Assembly (NCBI RefSeq): GCF_000226095.1
Contig: NC_016477.1
Location: forward strand, 1,674,001 to 1,738,000
Direction of reading: 5' to 3'
Length of the DNA: 64,000 nucleotides
Source: Thermothelomyces thermophilus ATCC 42464
Taxonomy: Eukaryota; Ascomycota; Sordariomycetes; Sordariales; Chaetomiaceae
The notes below the pieces were generated by a model. It saw only the letters and a program-made list of their open reading frames with translations, was not told the origin of the DNA and did no database searches. Both the position numbers and the translations under genes were made by a program. Positions within the stretch are counted from its first letter, which is position 1; every line of letters begins with the position of its first letter. Below, in pieces: positions 1-11,575 of this stretch.

Positions 1-542
1 AGAAAGAAGCCGACGCTCACTTTGGTCAGACACAGGGCGACGAGGCACAGGGGCTGAGTAACAAAGTTGAGATGCAGCCCCTTCGTGACGTTCTCTGGCG
101 GGTCGATGTACTCTGTTGCGGACAGAAATGTCAGCTACTAATTACGTCGGGGAAGAATAAGGAAAAGGTGGAAGGGGGAGGGAAGAAGAGATGATGGTAG
201 TAGATGCATGTACAGAAGAACGTGACTTACGCACATGGCGGCCCGCTCCGAGCTGGACCTCCGGGATGATGACCATCATCTCGACAAACATCACCGTCTG
301 GACGTCACGTCAGTCTAGTTCGTCCTTTCACACACACAACCCAAACACACAGCGCGAAGTTGCAAGCATACCATGGCAGCGACGATGGTCCAGTCGTCAG
401 CACCGACGCGCCGGACCATCTTTGCCCTCACGTAGAGGCGGAGGATGACGACGACGAGGGAGAAGCCCACCAGGGACCCGCAGACGGCGAGGATCTCAGG
501 GCCCCTGTTCTCGTCCGGGGGCGTCTCGACGGTGTCGGCCAT
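1..542 (-). CDS. PTH11-type rhodopsin-domain membrane protein (3' end outside window)
   Basis: The proposed exons are 542-372, 297-231 and 112 to beyond the left edge. The start at 542 opens MADTVETPPDENRGPEILAV, followed by a hydrophobic helix, the short loop RLYVRAKMVRRVGADDWTIV and a second helix. Splicing restores GAGRHVQYIDPPENVTKGLH and then LCLVALCLTKVSVGFFL. This series (R-x-Y-x-R, DDW, GxGRH, LTKxSVxFF) is typical of the fungal rhodopsin domain of PTH11-like seven-helix proteins, which sit in the plasma membrane and are thought to sense extracellular cues. Donors GTATGC and GTAAGT and acceptors CAG all join in frame. Only the first third or so of the protein is visible, and no CFEM domain is present before the rhodopsin domain. 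The ligand is unknown. Confidence 0.85.
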
Positions 543-1026
543 GGCGACGACGAGGGTTTGGTGCTCAAGCGCCTCGTCAGAGGGAGATGAGCGGTTGTGG
601 TGAGCGTGTGTCGTCTTTATTTGGGCATAGGGCTGTCGGAGGAAGCGAAAAAAAGGTAGGAGAGATTGGAAAGTCAAAAAGAAAAACACGACCTTCCCAT
701 TCTCTCTCGACTGACTCTGTAGATCTCCCGTTCCCTGCGATTTCACGCGGGTCTGTAGAGCTGCAAACAATACGGAACCCACCGAGCGCAGAATTTTGGT
801 TGGCTTGGACGGTGCTCCGTACGCAGGTACAGACATAAAGCAAGCGGGTGCCCAGGTGTGCCAGGGACGCTGCGTGGTTGGGTAGCAACGGATGGATCTC
901 CCGTCTCTAAAATAGTTAGCATGTGGTCTACGGTTGCAAATGTTCCGTACCCTGCATCACTGTAATTATTGCGCGGTATTTCTCTAACGTTATGTGCGGA
1001 TCCGTTCTGCCCCCCCCCCCCCCCCC

Positions 1027-1063
<37 letters not shown>

Positions 1064-3103
1064 CCCTCGTTGACAGCTTGCCACCCATCATTTGCCTTCG
1101 TCTCGGATTCTGAGTACGTCTTGTGTCTCGAACCACGCGGTCCTTGCCAAGAAGGGTCATCGTGGGCGCTGACGACATTTCGGGATCTTCGTGCATTGAC
1201 TCGGGTTTCCAATCTGGGCATAGGGCATCCAGAAAGGTCCTTACGGCGTTTTGTCCCCATGCCAGGTAGGTGACAGAGTCTCTCCGTGGATCTGGGCCCC
1301 CCTCAGACCTTTCTTTTCCAGGAAGCTGCTCGCTAGTGTTTTCGCTATTCAGGTGTGATCCATACACGCGGAGGACTCGGTGTAGATCAGAGACTCGTCC
1401 GAGTTATTCCCTTAATGCGCGAACACATACACTAATACCAAGTAGGCTACGTTTGGGCTCTACACTACGGAGTACGGAGTATACCTGTTCGCAATCCGTC
1501 CACCAATCAGTCAGGTGCTAGCGTGCGTGGTATGCTGGCCTCCGGGATTTGATCTCATTTAGTTAGAGAGCAGGGACAGGGGCGGGAATGGCTCACAACC
1601 CGACTATCCGATTCAGCTCTGCGCTGCTGCTGCTGCTGAACCCGCCCACTACAAGCACGAAGTGCGTCCGTACACTAGCCCGAGGTGCTCCTTGCCCTTG
1701 CCCCTTGTTGATTCCATGGATGGTCCGCGGTGCGGTTTGCTCTTTCGCCTCGTTTGTGTGGGGACGCCATCTGCCAAGCGCTAGATCCTTCGGTGAAGTC
1801 TTCTCTACATACCCAGAGCTCCACGTGTGGTTTGTTCGATACGCAGTGTACACTACATAGTACATACGGAGGTACAGCATACATAGTAGTGTAGACATGG
1901 AACAGGGCGGAGATCGGTCGGTTCGCCCCTTGATTGGATCGCGCCGGAATTTGCCTCGGCGGTTCCCTAGCGTTTGCTCGCTACAATACCAAGATTAAGT
2001 AATGATCTACCTACCGGGGGCTGGAACTTTCTTCTCGGTTACATCGGCCGGGTCGGCTATATACACTAACTACACTACACTAGAGCGAACACTAGCGCGC
2101 AAGGTTAATACTACATGTCACGATAGAGTGCGTTTGTACTGTGTTATTGTACCTCTACTCTGTATATCTGTACAGTACATGTATCCAGGATGTACTGTTA
2201 TTACATACTACGGAGTAATAGCATGTTAGTATGCCCCGGAGTCCGTATGTATACTATCGTATATATGATATATGCGTTAAAGCACTACACTTTAGGTGTT
2301 GTTGTGTTGTTGTATACTATGGTAGGGAGCCAAAGTTAACCCCCCTGCCTACATAGTAGGTACCGACAGGGCTCTCTCGGAAAAACCTCTTGTGCCTCTA
2401 CACTACCAGTACCACCAGTTTTTCCTGCGCCCGCCTGTCAGGCCCCCTGTTGATACCCAGACAGGGGGTCTAACTTACCCGTCATACCTAAATTTTTATG
2501 GTACCTGCGTCTGCGAAACTGACCCGTCGTTCTTTATTTTTTTTAGACCGCACAAATAATAATCCGAATCATGGGCGGCAATTGCAACTGCCGGCTTCAA
2601 AGCAGCCGCGGCGAGAACCCAAGACTGCGGTAACCCCTGCTCTCACCCTGCACTTGGGTTGGAGGAATGACCTACCGGATTGAGCATGCAGAGCCGAAAC
2701 CACGGTCAGGCTCGCGGGGTAGCGGGTCCCTTCCCCTCCCGCTCAGCGCAGGATCCGACCTTCCACAGGAATTTTCATACACACACAGCACATCGCTTAA
2801 TTTGGGGTCCGTACTAAGTGCAACACAGTGCTGTGATACTAGGTATACAAGGTAGTATTCCAGAATCCTAGTGCAGTTTTCTAAATACATAGTACACTTG
2901 ATGCGCTATTACTCCATCCAAAACGCTAAATTATGCCTTGACCGTTTGTTTTCCGCTCTTCTGCTCCTACAATGCCCCCTTTTTGATTTTATTTTTCTGA
3001 GGGGGGCGGTTTATTTTTATCTTTATTTTCTCACCGATCCCGCACGCCGAGAGCGATCGACACTGCTCGCCCCAGACGTGCAAACCCCGGCGATCATTCA
3101 TCA
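543..3103. other. Intergenic region, no gene recognised
   Basis: It lies between the divergent PTH11-type and tyrosinase genes. It holds a C18/A33 homopolymer junction, a TAC/CTA-rich low-complexity tract and three TACGGAGTA motifs. The open frames here have no family signature or splice support. Confidence 0.6.
1010..1060. repeat. Homopolymer junction C18 followed by A33
   Basis: Positions 1010-1027 are all C and 1028-1060 are all A. On the other strand this is T33-G18. It is non-coding and likely length-variable by slippage; read or assembly error in its length is possible. Confidence 0.95.
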
Positions 3104-4597
3104 ATGAAACCTGCCGCGCTGCTCGGAGCGGCCCTTGCGGCCGTGGCCTTCCCCGCGGGCGCCCATGCCCGCTGTTCTTCCGATGCGCCGCCTCCCGCCC
3201 CCGTTGGCGATGACCTCACCGAGCCCAAGGAGCTGACGGACCTCTTCGAGAAGGCCAAGAAGGCCGTCATCGATCGCCTCCACGAGGACGAGAAGGCCCT
3301 GCGCGCCCGCGGCGAGGCGCCTCGCTGCACCGCCGATAAGCTCATCTTTCGCCGCGAATAGTACGTTCATGATGCCTCTTCTTAGTCCCTTTATAATACA
3401 CAAACACCGAATATTCCCACGCTTTAATTCGTGTTTTTTTTTTTTTTTGGCGTTCTTCTCTTCAATCATGCCCATGTTTTATACAAAGGCATCATGAACC
3501 GTGTCCCCCCCTTGACGTGAGAGTGTTTGCTGACCGGCCGACTTTGTTCCATCGTCGCCGTCGTCGTCGTCGTCCACAGCGGGTCTCTGTCCAAGGATGA
3601 GCGTCTCGCGTACGTCAACGCGGTCAAGTGCCTGCAGAGCAAGCCGCCGCGGACGCCGGCGAGCGTGGCGCCCGGGGCGCGGTCGCGGTTCGACGACTTT
3701 GTGGTGGTGCACATCCAGCAGACGCTCGACATCCACTACTCGGGCATCTTCCAGGCGTGGCACCGCTGGTTCGTGTACCAGTACGAGAAGGCGCTGCGGG
3801 ACGAGTGCGGCTACACGGGCTACCAGCCGTATTGGGACTGGCCCAAGTACGCGAGCGCGCCCCAGGACTCGCCCCTGTTCAACGGCGACCCGTACAGCCT
3901 GGGCGGCAACGGCGAGTACGTGCCCCACGACGGGCCCGTCATCGTGCCGCCCGAGGGCGTCAGCGGCGGCAACATCTCGCTCCCGGCCGGCGTCGGCGGC
4001 GGCTTCGTCAGGACGGGGCCCTTCGCCAACATGACGGTCAACCTGGGCCCCGTCGGCGGCCTGGCCGACACCGCCCCGGGCCCCCAGGGCGGCCTCGGCT
4101 ACAACCCGCGCGGGCTCAAGCGCGACCTGGGCGGGGCCATGAACACGCGCTACGCCAACTACACCACCGTCCTGCGCCTGCTGACCCAGCCCGACGTCGA
4201 CGCCTTCCGCACCGTCTCCGAGGGCGTCCCCTACACGGTCGAGATCGGCCCCCACGGCGGCATCCACTACACCATCGGCGGCGACCCGGGCGGCGACCTC
4301 TTCACCTCCCCCGGCGACCCGGCCTTCTGGGTCCACCACGCCCAGATGGACCGCGTCTGGGCCACCTGGCAGGCCCTCGGCCTCCTCCCCCCCGCCGACG
4401 GCGGCGACCCCGACCCGGCCCGCCGCTACACCGACCTCGGCAAGGGCGACTACGCCCACCGCACCTGGCAGAACTCCCCGCCCTCCCCCTTTGCCGAGCT
4501 GTCCGACGTCATCGATATGGGCTACGCCGCCCCCTCCACCACCATCGGCGCCGTCATGTCCACCACCGAAGGCGAGCTGTGCTACTTTTATCTCTGA
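3104..4597 (+). CDS. Secreted tyrosinase (short fungal type)
   Basis: Exons are 3104-3360 and 3580-4597, giving 424 residues. The 219-bp intron (GTACGT/CAG) restores the conserved RREYGSLSKDER junction. Residues 1-22 form a signal peptide, so the enzyme should be secreted. Both type-3 copper sites are visible. CuA is H130, H138 and H147 within VHIQQTLDIH..AWHRWF. CuB is H311, H315 (GPHGGIH) and the HH pair 338-339 in FWVHHAQMDRVW. Tyrosinases hydroxylate monophenols and oxidise o-diphenols to quinones. The protein is short and lacks the C-terminal lid domain of mushroom-type enzymes, so it may be constitutively active or closer to o-aminophenol oxidases; sequence alone cannot separate these. 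It has no oxidative neighbour within 25 kb. The 3' flank is AT-rich. Confidence 0.9.
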
Positions 4598-6084
4598 ATC
4601 GAGAGTGTTGGACGGAGGCAGCCAGGAGAGGAGAAAGAAGGGAAGGACATCCGTGCTTAATTAATCAACAATAATATCCATAAAGGGGGGGAGGGGGGAA
4701 GAATTGGAGGAATGTGACCGAGGATGTTAATTCTGCGATTCTCAAATCCTATTTATATGGGAATTGGAGGGGAGGTTGTGTGTGAGCACTAATTAATTAT
4801 TAAAAGCGATCCAGCTGACCAGCGTTGGGTTGAAGTTTTTAGATAATTAATTACCCCAAGCTGCGCCCCCTTCCTTTTGTTTACTTCCTTCTTGTATCGT
4901 CCATTTTTTTTGAGACCGTTTCCCATCAAAGGGGACGCTTAATATATATTATATTATCTTTAAGATGCACATGATCGAAGTTGGAGTCCACGCGCATGCG
5001 AATCCGATTCCAGATTGCCTGGCCCGCCCTCCCGGGTCGGATCCCTGGACTCCCCGATCCCGTCTTTACAAAACAACACGCCCCATACCTAGGTAGTTAA
5101 TGGATGTACCTTAATTTACCCCCTGCTGTCCCCAAGATCTCCGCATCCGTAGTCTCACCTACAGCCTTGCCCATACCCATACCCATAGCCGTACTCGCAT
5201 CTTTGCTCCGACCCTTATTCCCATTCCCGTCCCCGTCCCCATAGGCAAGAGATATGGGAGAAAGGGAGGCGAAGGTGCCGAAGAGATAGCCATCTGCCCC
5301 AGCCGCCGGCGCTTCGACGCGCCGCTGCTGCTGCTGCTGCTGCTGTTATTGTTGGCGGCGATAGTGGTACCATCACTGACGCCGGGCGTCTCGACAACAG
5401 CAATGGGAGACGAGGAGGCACAGGACGTCGGGAAGGGCTTCTAGGCTCTTAGTGACCGTCTCAGACGGCCCTGGCTCGCAACAGCCTTGTTCCCAGACCA
5501 TAGGCCGTCAGCTTCCCCGGCCACTACGTGAACGAGGACCGTCCCCATCCGCAGACGAAGGTAGGTCCCACTGCCCCCGTGATGGCTGAGACATAAAAGA
5601 GCTCTGCCCGCCCGGCGAGTGGCTCCCCTTGCTGGTGCGTGTTGCGCGGTAATTAGAAGTCCAGACGAGAGCCCTTTTAATTTTTTTTTTTAAAACAAAA
5701 GAGGTGGGTTGATGAGCCGCTTCTCCATTCGTGATCAGCGAGGGCCAGAGGGAGTGACAGCTCAAGAAGAGGGGCAGAGTCCTAGGCATCAGCAACGGCT
5801 AATAATTATTACATAGAGCCAGGGATCGGCCTAATCAGAGCAATCCAAGCCGGAAGCGAAACAAGAAAGTCTGAAGGGACGTCTGAGTGCGCCATGCAAA
5901 GAACCCTTGTTTTTTTGACTATTAGAAATTATATCATACATGAACGTCTCTCTAAACGTTACTCCAAAACGGGGGGTATAATAAAACCATGACCAATTCA
6001 CCATGATGACTGTGTGGAAAAAAAAACGAGTCCCAGAAATCAACAAAGCCCGAGCCCGTGGTGGTGGTGGCGGACCGCTTATTA
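4598..6084. other. Intergenic region, no gene recognised
   Basis: It lies between the convergent tyrosinase and alpha/beta hydrolase genes. It is AT-rich after 4670 and contains a (CTG)7 run near 5322-5343. The minus-strand frames at 5215-5421 and 5508-5795 show no domain or intron support. Confidence 0.55.
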
Positions 6085-9000
6085 CTACTTCCCCTGTCCG
6101 ACCGTGTTTCTCCTCGCCCTCTCGTGCTCTCTCCTGGTCGCCCCCGTGACCCGGGACCATTCCTCCCACTCCCTGCTGATCTCCATGAGCACGCTGCCCA
6201 TGACCTGGGCGCTCGCCATCAGACCGTGGCCCTCGCCCTCGAGCACCCGCACCTCGCACCGGCGCATCGTCTTGCCGAGCCACCTCACGTTCTCCACCGG
6301 CACCCGCGTGTCCCGGCTGCCGTGGTGGATCACGACCGGCCTGGTGATGTCGACGTAGCGGAAGCCGATGGTGTGCCGCCGCTCTAGGCACACCAGCAGA
6401 TCGACGGCAGGGTTGGCGCCCGTCGTCGCGAGCTGCCAGATCGCGTGCGTCAGGCGGTTGTCATACAGCTCCTGCCGCTCGCGGTCCTCCATCTGCGCAC
6501 TCGCCGGGAGGATAGGATCCTCCGACTCCCGCCGCGGGTTGGACCCCTGCCGGGACACGCTAGGGCGGAAGTGGCGGTGGCCGATGCCGTGCGTCTGGGG
6601 CGCGCTGGCAGCGGCGTTCGACCCCTCGGGCGCCCCCCCGTTCGCATCCTCGTCGGCCGCTGCTGGAATGGTGGAGTACTTGCTATTCAGGTTATCGGGG
6701 TTCAGGTTCTCCTTGTTCTCAAGCGCTGCATGGAACATGCCCTTCGGCTGATCCTTGTTATCCCTGGTCCCGGTCCCGTTGCCCCTCTTGTCTCGCTTGA
6801 CCCGCTTCTGCTTTGGCAGCGAGCTGGTGATGCTTGAGCTGGTTGCCGTCATGAAACTGCTGTTGGCGGCTTTGAGAATTGGTGTCGGGAGGGCTCTTAA
6901 TATCCTCTGGCTAGTGGGGATGGCGTTCGTCGGTGGCAACGGCGTCTTGTCGCTGGCTCCGACTACGTTCATCTGAGACGGCGGTATCCAGGGCGCGAGT
7001 AGATGTATCCTGCCCCGAATGTGTTGGGGCATGCGGAGAGCGGTCGCCAGCGCATAGATGGCACCGGCGGAGTGTGCAAGGATAGAGAACTTGGTGATCT
7101 TGAGTGCTTGACAAATGGCATACACGTCATCTGGCGATACTAGTCAGTCCTACTGCAATGAGAAGGGGGGGGGGGGGGAGATGGCCGGGGTGAACAGAGA
7201 GATGAAGTGATGGGGACATACCGGGCCAACTTAGAGGCGTTGCGGTGCCCTCAGCATACGGCTCACTGTCGCCGACTCCAGGACGATCGGGGGTTATCAG
7301 ACGCAGCTTCAGAGTCAGGGCCAACTCGTCGTAGAAAGCGGTGATGTATCTTGTCAGGCCCATGCCGACGCAGCAGAAGACGGCGCTCCCGTTCGGGTCC
7401 CCAACCTCGCTAAAGCTGACGATCCGACCGCTCTGAGGGTGCCTGATCTTCTGGCTCAGCCGCGGGCTGCATAGATACTTTTCCACCGCTTCGTCGATAC
7501 TGTCGGCGCTCCGCGGCCGCTCATAGGCGACGTGTGGCTGGTCGCTGTGCCTGTTGTTCCCTGTCGCAGTGCCCTGTTCTGCGCTATCCGGCGTCGGGCT
7601 AGGTGCCCCCGACAGCCGCCTGAGCTTAGAGCTGCTTCGCTTTTTCTTGTCCGTTGTCCCCCCTCCTTCACTCGCGTAGCCACCAAACGGATCGGGGGTG
7701 TGCCGGCCGGACCGCCGCCGGTACTCGGCGCTAGCTTCCCGATCCCGACGGCGCCCCTGGGCGACAGAAGGGGAAGGGGCGCCGTCGTCGAGGTCAATGT
7801 CCGGAAACATGCCGGCCGCGGGTGTGGATGGGCTCGTGGCGGAGACGCGTCGATTGTTCGGAGAAGCCGGGTCCGGCGGCAAGCTAATAGTGAGACTCAA
7901 AGGGTCGAGCCCCTCGCGGTTCTTGGAGCTCCGCCGATTGGTCGAGTCGCCTTGCCAGCCCGAATTCCCGTTGGGTTGTTCCTCGAGCTCCGGGATCGCA
8001 CCGTAACCGCCGCTCTCGCTATCCCGTTTCGACGTTCGAGATGCTCTAGCTGAAGATCTCTTCTTCCTCCCTAGCGATGAATCCCTGGCGGGTATCAGCC
8101 GAGGGTCTGCAAAGGCGTCGATCGGACCATCTAGCCCAAGGGAAAAGTCTCCCGCCGGCTCCTCATCAATGACAGAGTCCGCGGACAGCGGATCGAGACG
8201 CGGCGTCGTGGGCCCGCTGGCCGCGCTGAGTCTCTTTCCGTTTCCTCCTCCCGTACCGATGCTGGCTCGCTTCTTGTCGGCCTCCTTCTCTCGCAACCTC
8301 TCCTTGCTGGTCATGTACATAAGGCCGCGCTGGTTCCGACCACCTTTCTTTCCCCAGCTGTCGTGCGATTGTTGGTTCTTGAGGCCGTGTCCTTCGGCTG
8401 CGGGCGAAAGAGGTTCCTGGCTACGCTCGATGCTGAGCTTGCCGATGCTCTCGGCGCCGGACGTTATCGATCCTTTGCTCGACGGGCGGGACAGGGCGCC
8501 GCTGCTCCGGCGCGAGAGGATGCCTCTGAAGCCGGACGAATCGCGGGCGCTCGGGCTCTTGGGCGACCTAGGGCCGGTCACGGGCGACAGGCCGCTGGGT
8601 GGTTTGGACGTCCGAACGACCGGGGCGCTGGCTGGAAGATCCTCTAGGGGCACATCCTCTTCCTCCAGCTCCTTGAGCGACGGCTTCGAGTAGGCACCGT
8701 AGTCGACACCAAACGAGCCACCGGCGGGCGAGCTCACGGGCGACAGAGAGACGGGGCTCCCCACGCCTATAGGGCTGAGGTATGAGGGGCCGTCGAAGTG
8801 ATTGCTCACTGGCCTGGAGATGGTAGACAGGGACGTGATGAGGGACGAGATGACCTCGGGGGACGCGGGCGGCAGGGGGCCGACTTGGTCGTCTTCTTGA
8901 TCCCTGTGGTGGCGGTCGGCGTGCCGGTCGCGACTTCGGCTAGTCCAGTCGGCGAAGACGTCGTCGTAGTCTCGGTCGCGCCTTGGTTTGGCGGCTTTGG

Positions 9001-9127
9001 CGGGGTAACAAGAAGAAGAATCACGCGGGCGGCGGTCGGGAGATTGGTTGCCGGACCGGACACGTTCGCGCTCACTAGATCTGCGAGGAATGGGTGGCGG
9101 GGCGGCCGAAAGGGAGAACTGATCCAT
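6085..9127 (-). CDS. Large alpha/beta hydrolase with long disordered N-terminus
   Basis: Exons are 9127-7222 and 7130-6085, giving 983 residues. The intron (GTATGT/CAG) joins SWP to DDVYAICQAL. Residues 1 to about 550 are Ser/Pro/Arg-rich, with many SP and RRxS sites and no fold expected. The hydrolase core starts near residue 551 (YLCSPRLSQKIRHPQSGRIV). The probable nucleophile is Ser656 in LAHSAGA, the acid Asp909 in HHGSRDTRVP, and the base His937 in EGEGHGL. A lysine- and serine-rich insert of over 150 residues separates the nucleophile from the acid. The triad supports an active esterase, lipase or peptidase-like enzyme, but the substrate cannot be told. The N-terminus looks like a phosphoregulated tail. 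No signal peptide is visible, so it is probably cytosolic or membrane-peripheral. Confidence 0.85.
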
Positions 9128-10690
9128 TATGGCGGGAAGGCCGGCGCCTGCGGCGCGGATCGAATCGGCTGGGTGCAGTCGCTAACCGGTTTAATCGGAA
9201 GAGTCCAGTTGGCAGAGGTCTCTCAGGGGCCGCTAGCCGACACGTGCGTATCCAAGTTTCAGTCAGGGTGGTTCAGGATTGTCGGCTCTGTGTCGGTGTG
9301 CATGCAGCAAAAGAGCAAACTCTTGGAATTGGTTGAGACCGGGTCCTGCAGGTGCAAACTTGCATGCAGGAAGGACCGGGCGGCGTCGAGAACGACTCCC
9401 TGCAAATCCAGATTTCAGTGCCTAGTGCAGACAAATATGCCAGAGAATGCGGATTGGCAAAAGCCACGGGCTAGATCTCAGCGCGTCCGACAGGTTTCGA
9501 GCACAAGACGAAAGACGCCGGCCGTCGCATGCGGCAAGCGACGAGCGAGGCGACTCAGTTGTCAGCAGACGATGTGCAAGGCCGGATTCCGAGTGAAACC
9601 GAGTGGAGAACTAGGTGCGCCACGCAGCAGCACCAAGGTGTTATCCGTAGCTGTTTGCTGAGGGAGAAGCCGCCAAAGTTGTCACTTCGGGTGAGCGACG
9701 AGTAAAAGCAGCGGAAGCGGTCGGCAATGTGGAGTTCAGATCTGAGGCACTCAATGTACTCCGCCGTACCCCATGCACTAAACTTTTGCGGGTTCTATTG
9801 GGCCGTGCCAGATTCGTGCCAGATTCGATTTGCGCCGTCAAAGAAACCTCGGGTCTGCTAGGCCCAAGGCAAGGTTGCCGTCGTTGATCAACCCGCATCT
9901 GCTCACCAGGAGCAGCTGATTCTCAGCTTATCGAATTCGCAGCAGAGAAGCCTCGGACTACGGAGTAGCCCAGAGGGAGGTGAGGTGCGCTTTGACCTTT
10001 GATGAGAGTGGTGGCCCATGCTCTGAACCCCTGAATTGCACCCGCGGGAAAAGTAACTAACTCGCTGAATTGCCCAAATCAGATGAAAGCTTGCTCTGTA
10101 ATCCGTACTTCGGACGACCCTCTAGGGTAGGATAAGACAATGCGCACGCTACTCTATAGATTTCGATATAACCTCTAGAGTCGCCTGGAAGCAAGGGTAA
10201 AGTCTATTGTTGCATTTGCTAAGTTTCACGAGCCTTGTTACGAGCGATTCATAGGGCCTTTCGCCTAAAGGTCCCACCCCGTGGAAATAAATGCCCTGCG
10301 ATGTCCTGCCTAGTTCGGACTTGTGCGCAACCTGCAAATGCAGCATCTCCGCAGAGTGGAGGCGCGCAGTGCAGTGCAGGGTATGTACGGATGTACTGTA
10401 TGTATATATGTATGTACATACATAGTGTACAATGAACATAACGACCAACCAGCAAATGCAGTCTCCTTCCCGAGGTGGCAGCCTGTATGGGTTGATTGGG
10501 TACCTGGTGTCGACAGCGGACAGACAGCTGCATTCCTCGCCGTAACACACGTGACGGCTTGGTCACTTACTCCCTACTCCGTACTGCTTGGTTTACAAAA
10601 GGAGAGAATTGGCCATCCTCCCCACCTCCTTTCGCCGCCCAACTGCGACGCACCGACTGCGACAACCGTGTCAACCTAAAGGCCGTTACC
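9128..10690. other. Shared upstream region of two divergent genes
   Basis: It separates the alpha/beta hydrolase start from the repeat-protein start. It holds two TACGGAGTA-type motifs (9959-9967 and 10575-10583) and a TATG/TACA microsatellite at 10381-10430. No gene is recognised. Confidence 0.55.
10381..10430. repeat. TATG/TACA microsatellite, imperfect palindrome
   Basis: Short runs of GTATGTA and TACATAC alternate over about 50 bp and could fold into a small hairpin. The tract lies in the upstream region of the gene at 10691. Confidence 0.7.
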
Positions 10691-11575
10691 ATGGCTGCAA
10701 TCACGTCAAACGACTTTGTCTCCTGGGATGACTTCGTCAGAATCCGCAACTCTCAAGATGAACAACTCGGACGAGAGTTTGCCGCTCTTCGCCAGAGACT
10801 CGACGGCGTGGAGCAGACTGTCGCAGCCGAATTCGGCATGTTCCGCGACTTCCTCATCGAGGTCCAACTAGACTCCCGGCGCACCGCAGCCCGCCTCCAG
10901 AACTATATGCTGAAGCATTCGTACCTGCCGATTTCACCCGTTCCTGCCTACGACCCACTCCACGGCATCATCAATCCTGACCCTGCCCTATTCCCTGGGA
11001 GCGTCGGCGCTTTCTATAAGTTGTTGCACCCATCAAACGACGACGAGATACAGATGCTATCGTATCTCATTTCGTTCTACGACATTCAACTCTTTACGCC
11101 GCAGGACGAGGATGAGGCACGACCGGAAGGCAGCGATTTTGAGAGAGCCGTCGAAAGGTTAGAGGTGATCCTTGGTTTGAATGGGGACAACTTCTCCAAG
11201 CTCAAGGAACCACTCGCCGAGGGGCACGGGGCCGAAGGACGCCGGCCAAGGCTCGAGCCACGCCCGAATATACCGGTCGTACACAAGAGTCGCCTCTCGG
11301 AAGAGTTTTCTAATAATACCAGGTTGGAATGGAGGGCTCGGACTCGCTCAACGCCATCATCGCAGCGCCCAACGATCTACAATCTGTGGAAGGCTATGGA
11401 AGCAGAGAAACGTGCAGAACAAGAGAAACTTGCGGAACAAGAGAAACTTGCAGAACAAGAGAAACTTGCAGAACAAGAGAAACTTGCAGAACAAGAGAAA
11501 CTTGCAGAACAAGAGCCGCTAGGCAGCGATGCCACAGGTTCAACCAGACCTTTCACAAACCCCCGGAAACCCTAG
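10691..11575 (+). CDS. Unrecognised protein with C-terminal EKLAEQ hexapeptide repeats
   Basis: A single-exon model of 294 residues starts at MAAITSNDFVSWDDF, with ACC before the ATG (Kozak-like). I do not recognise the family. Residues 1-230 are of normal complexity, with amphipathic segments (QLGREFAALRQRLDGVEQTV) suggesting an N-terminal coiled coil. Then come PVPAYDPLHGIINPDPALFP and an acidic stretch. Residues 239-274 are six tandem hexapeptides, the first EKRAEQ and the rest EKLAEQ. The array should form a charged helix. The C-terminal GSDATGSTRPFTNPRKP is probably unstructured. Codon use is that of a real gene. An intron is not excluded but not needed. No signal peptide or membrane helix is seen, and the neighbours give no clue to function. 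Confidence 0.65.
   Translation: MAAITSNDFVSWDDFVRIRNSQDEQLGREFAALRQRLDGVEQTVAAEFGMFRDFLIEVQLDSRRTAARLQNYMLKHSYLPISPVPAYDPLHGIINPDPALFPGSVGAFYKLLHPSNDDEIQMLSYLISFYDIQLFTPQDEDEARPEGSDFERAVERLEVILGLNGDNFSKLKEPLAEGHGAEGRRPRLEPRPNIPVVHKSRLSEEFSNNTRLEWRARTRSTPSSQRPTIYNLWKAMEAEKRAEQEKLAEQEKLAEQEKLAEQEKLAEQEKLAEQEPLGSDATGSTRPFTNPRKP
11405..11512 (+). repeat. 18-bp tandem repeat, six copies, coding
   Basis: The consensus GAGAAACTTGCAGAACAA encodes EKLAEQ. Copies 3-6 are identical; copy 1 has CGT for CTT and copy 2 GCG for GCA. The near-identity at DNA level implies recent expansion. Confidence 0.95.

Noticed and set aside
3479-4674. Long open frames antisense to, or out of frame with, the tyrosinase
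   Set aside because: Shadows of a GC3-rich gene; no domain, and the tyrosinase frame carries all copper ligands.
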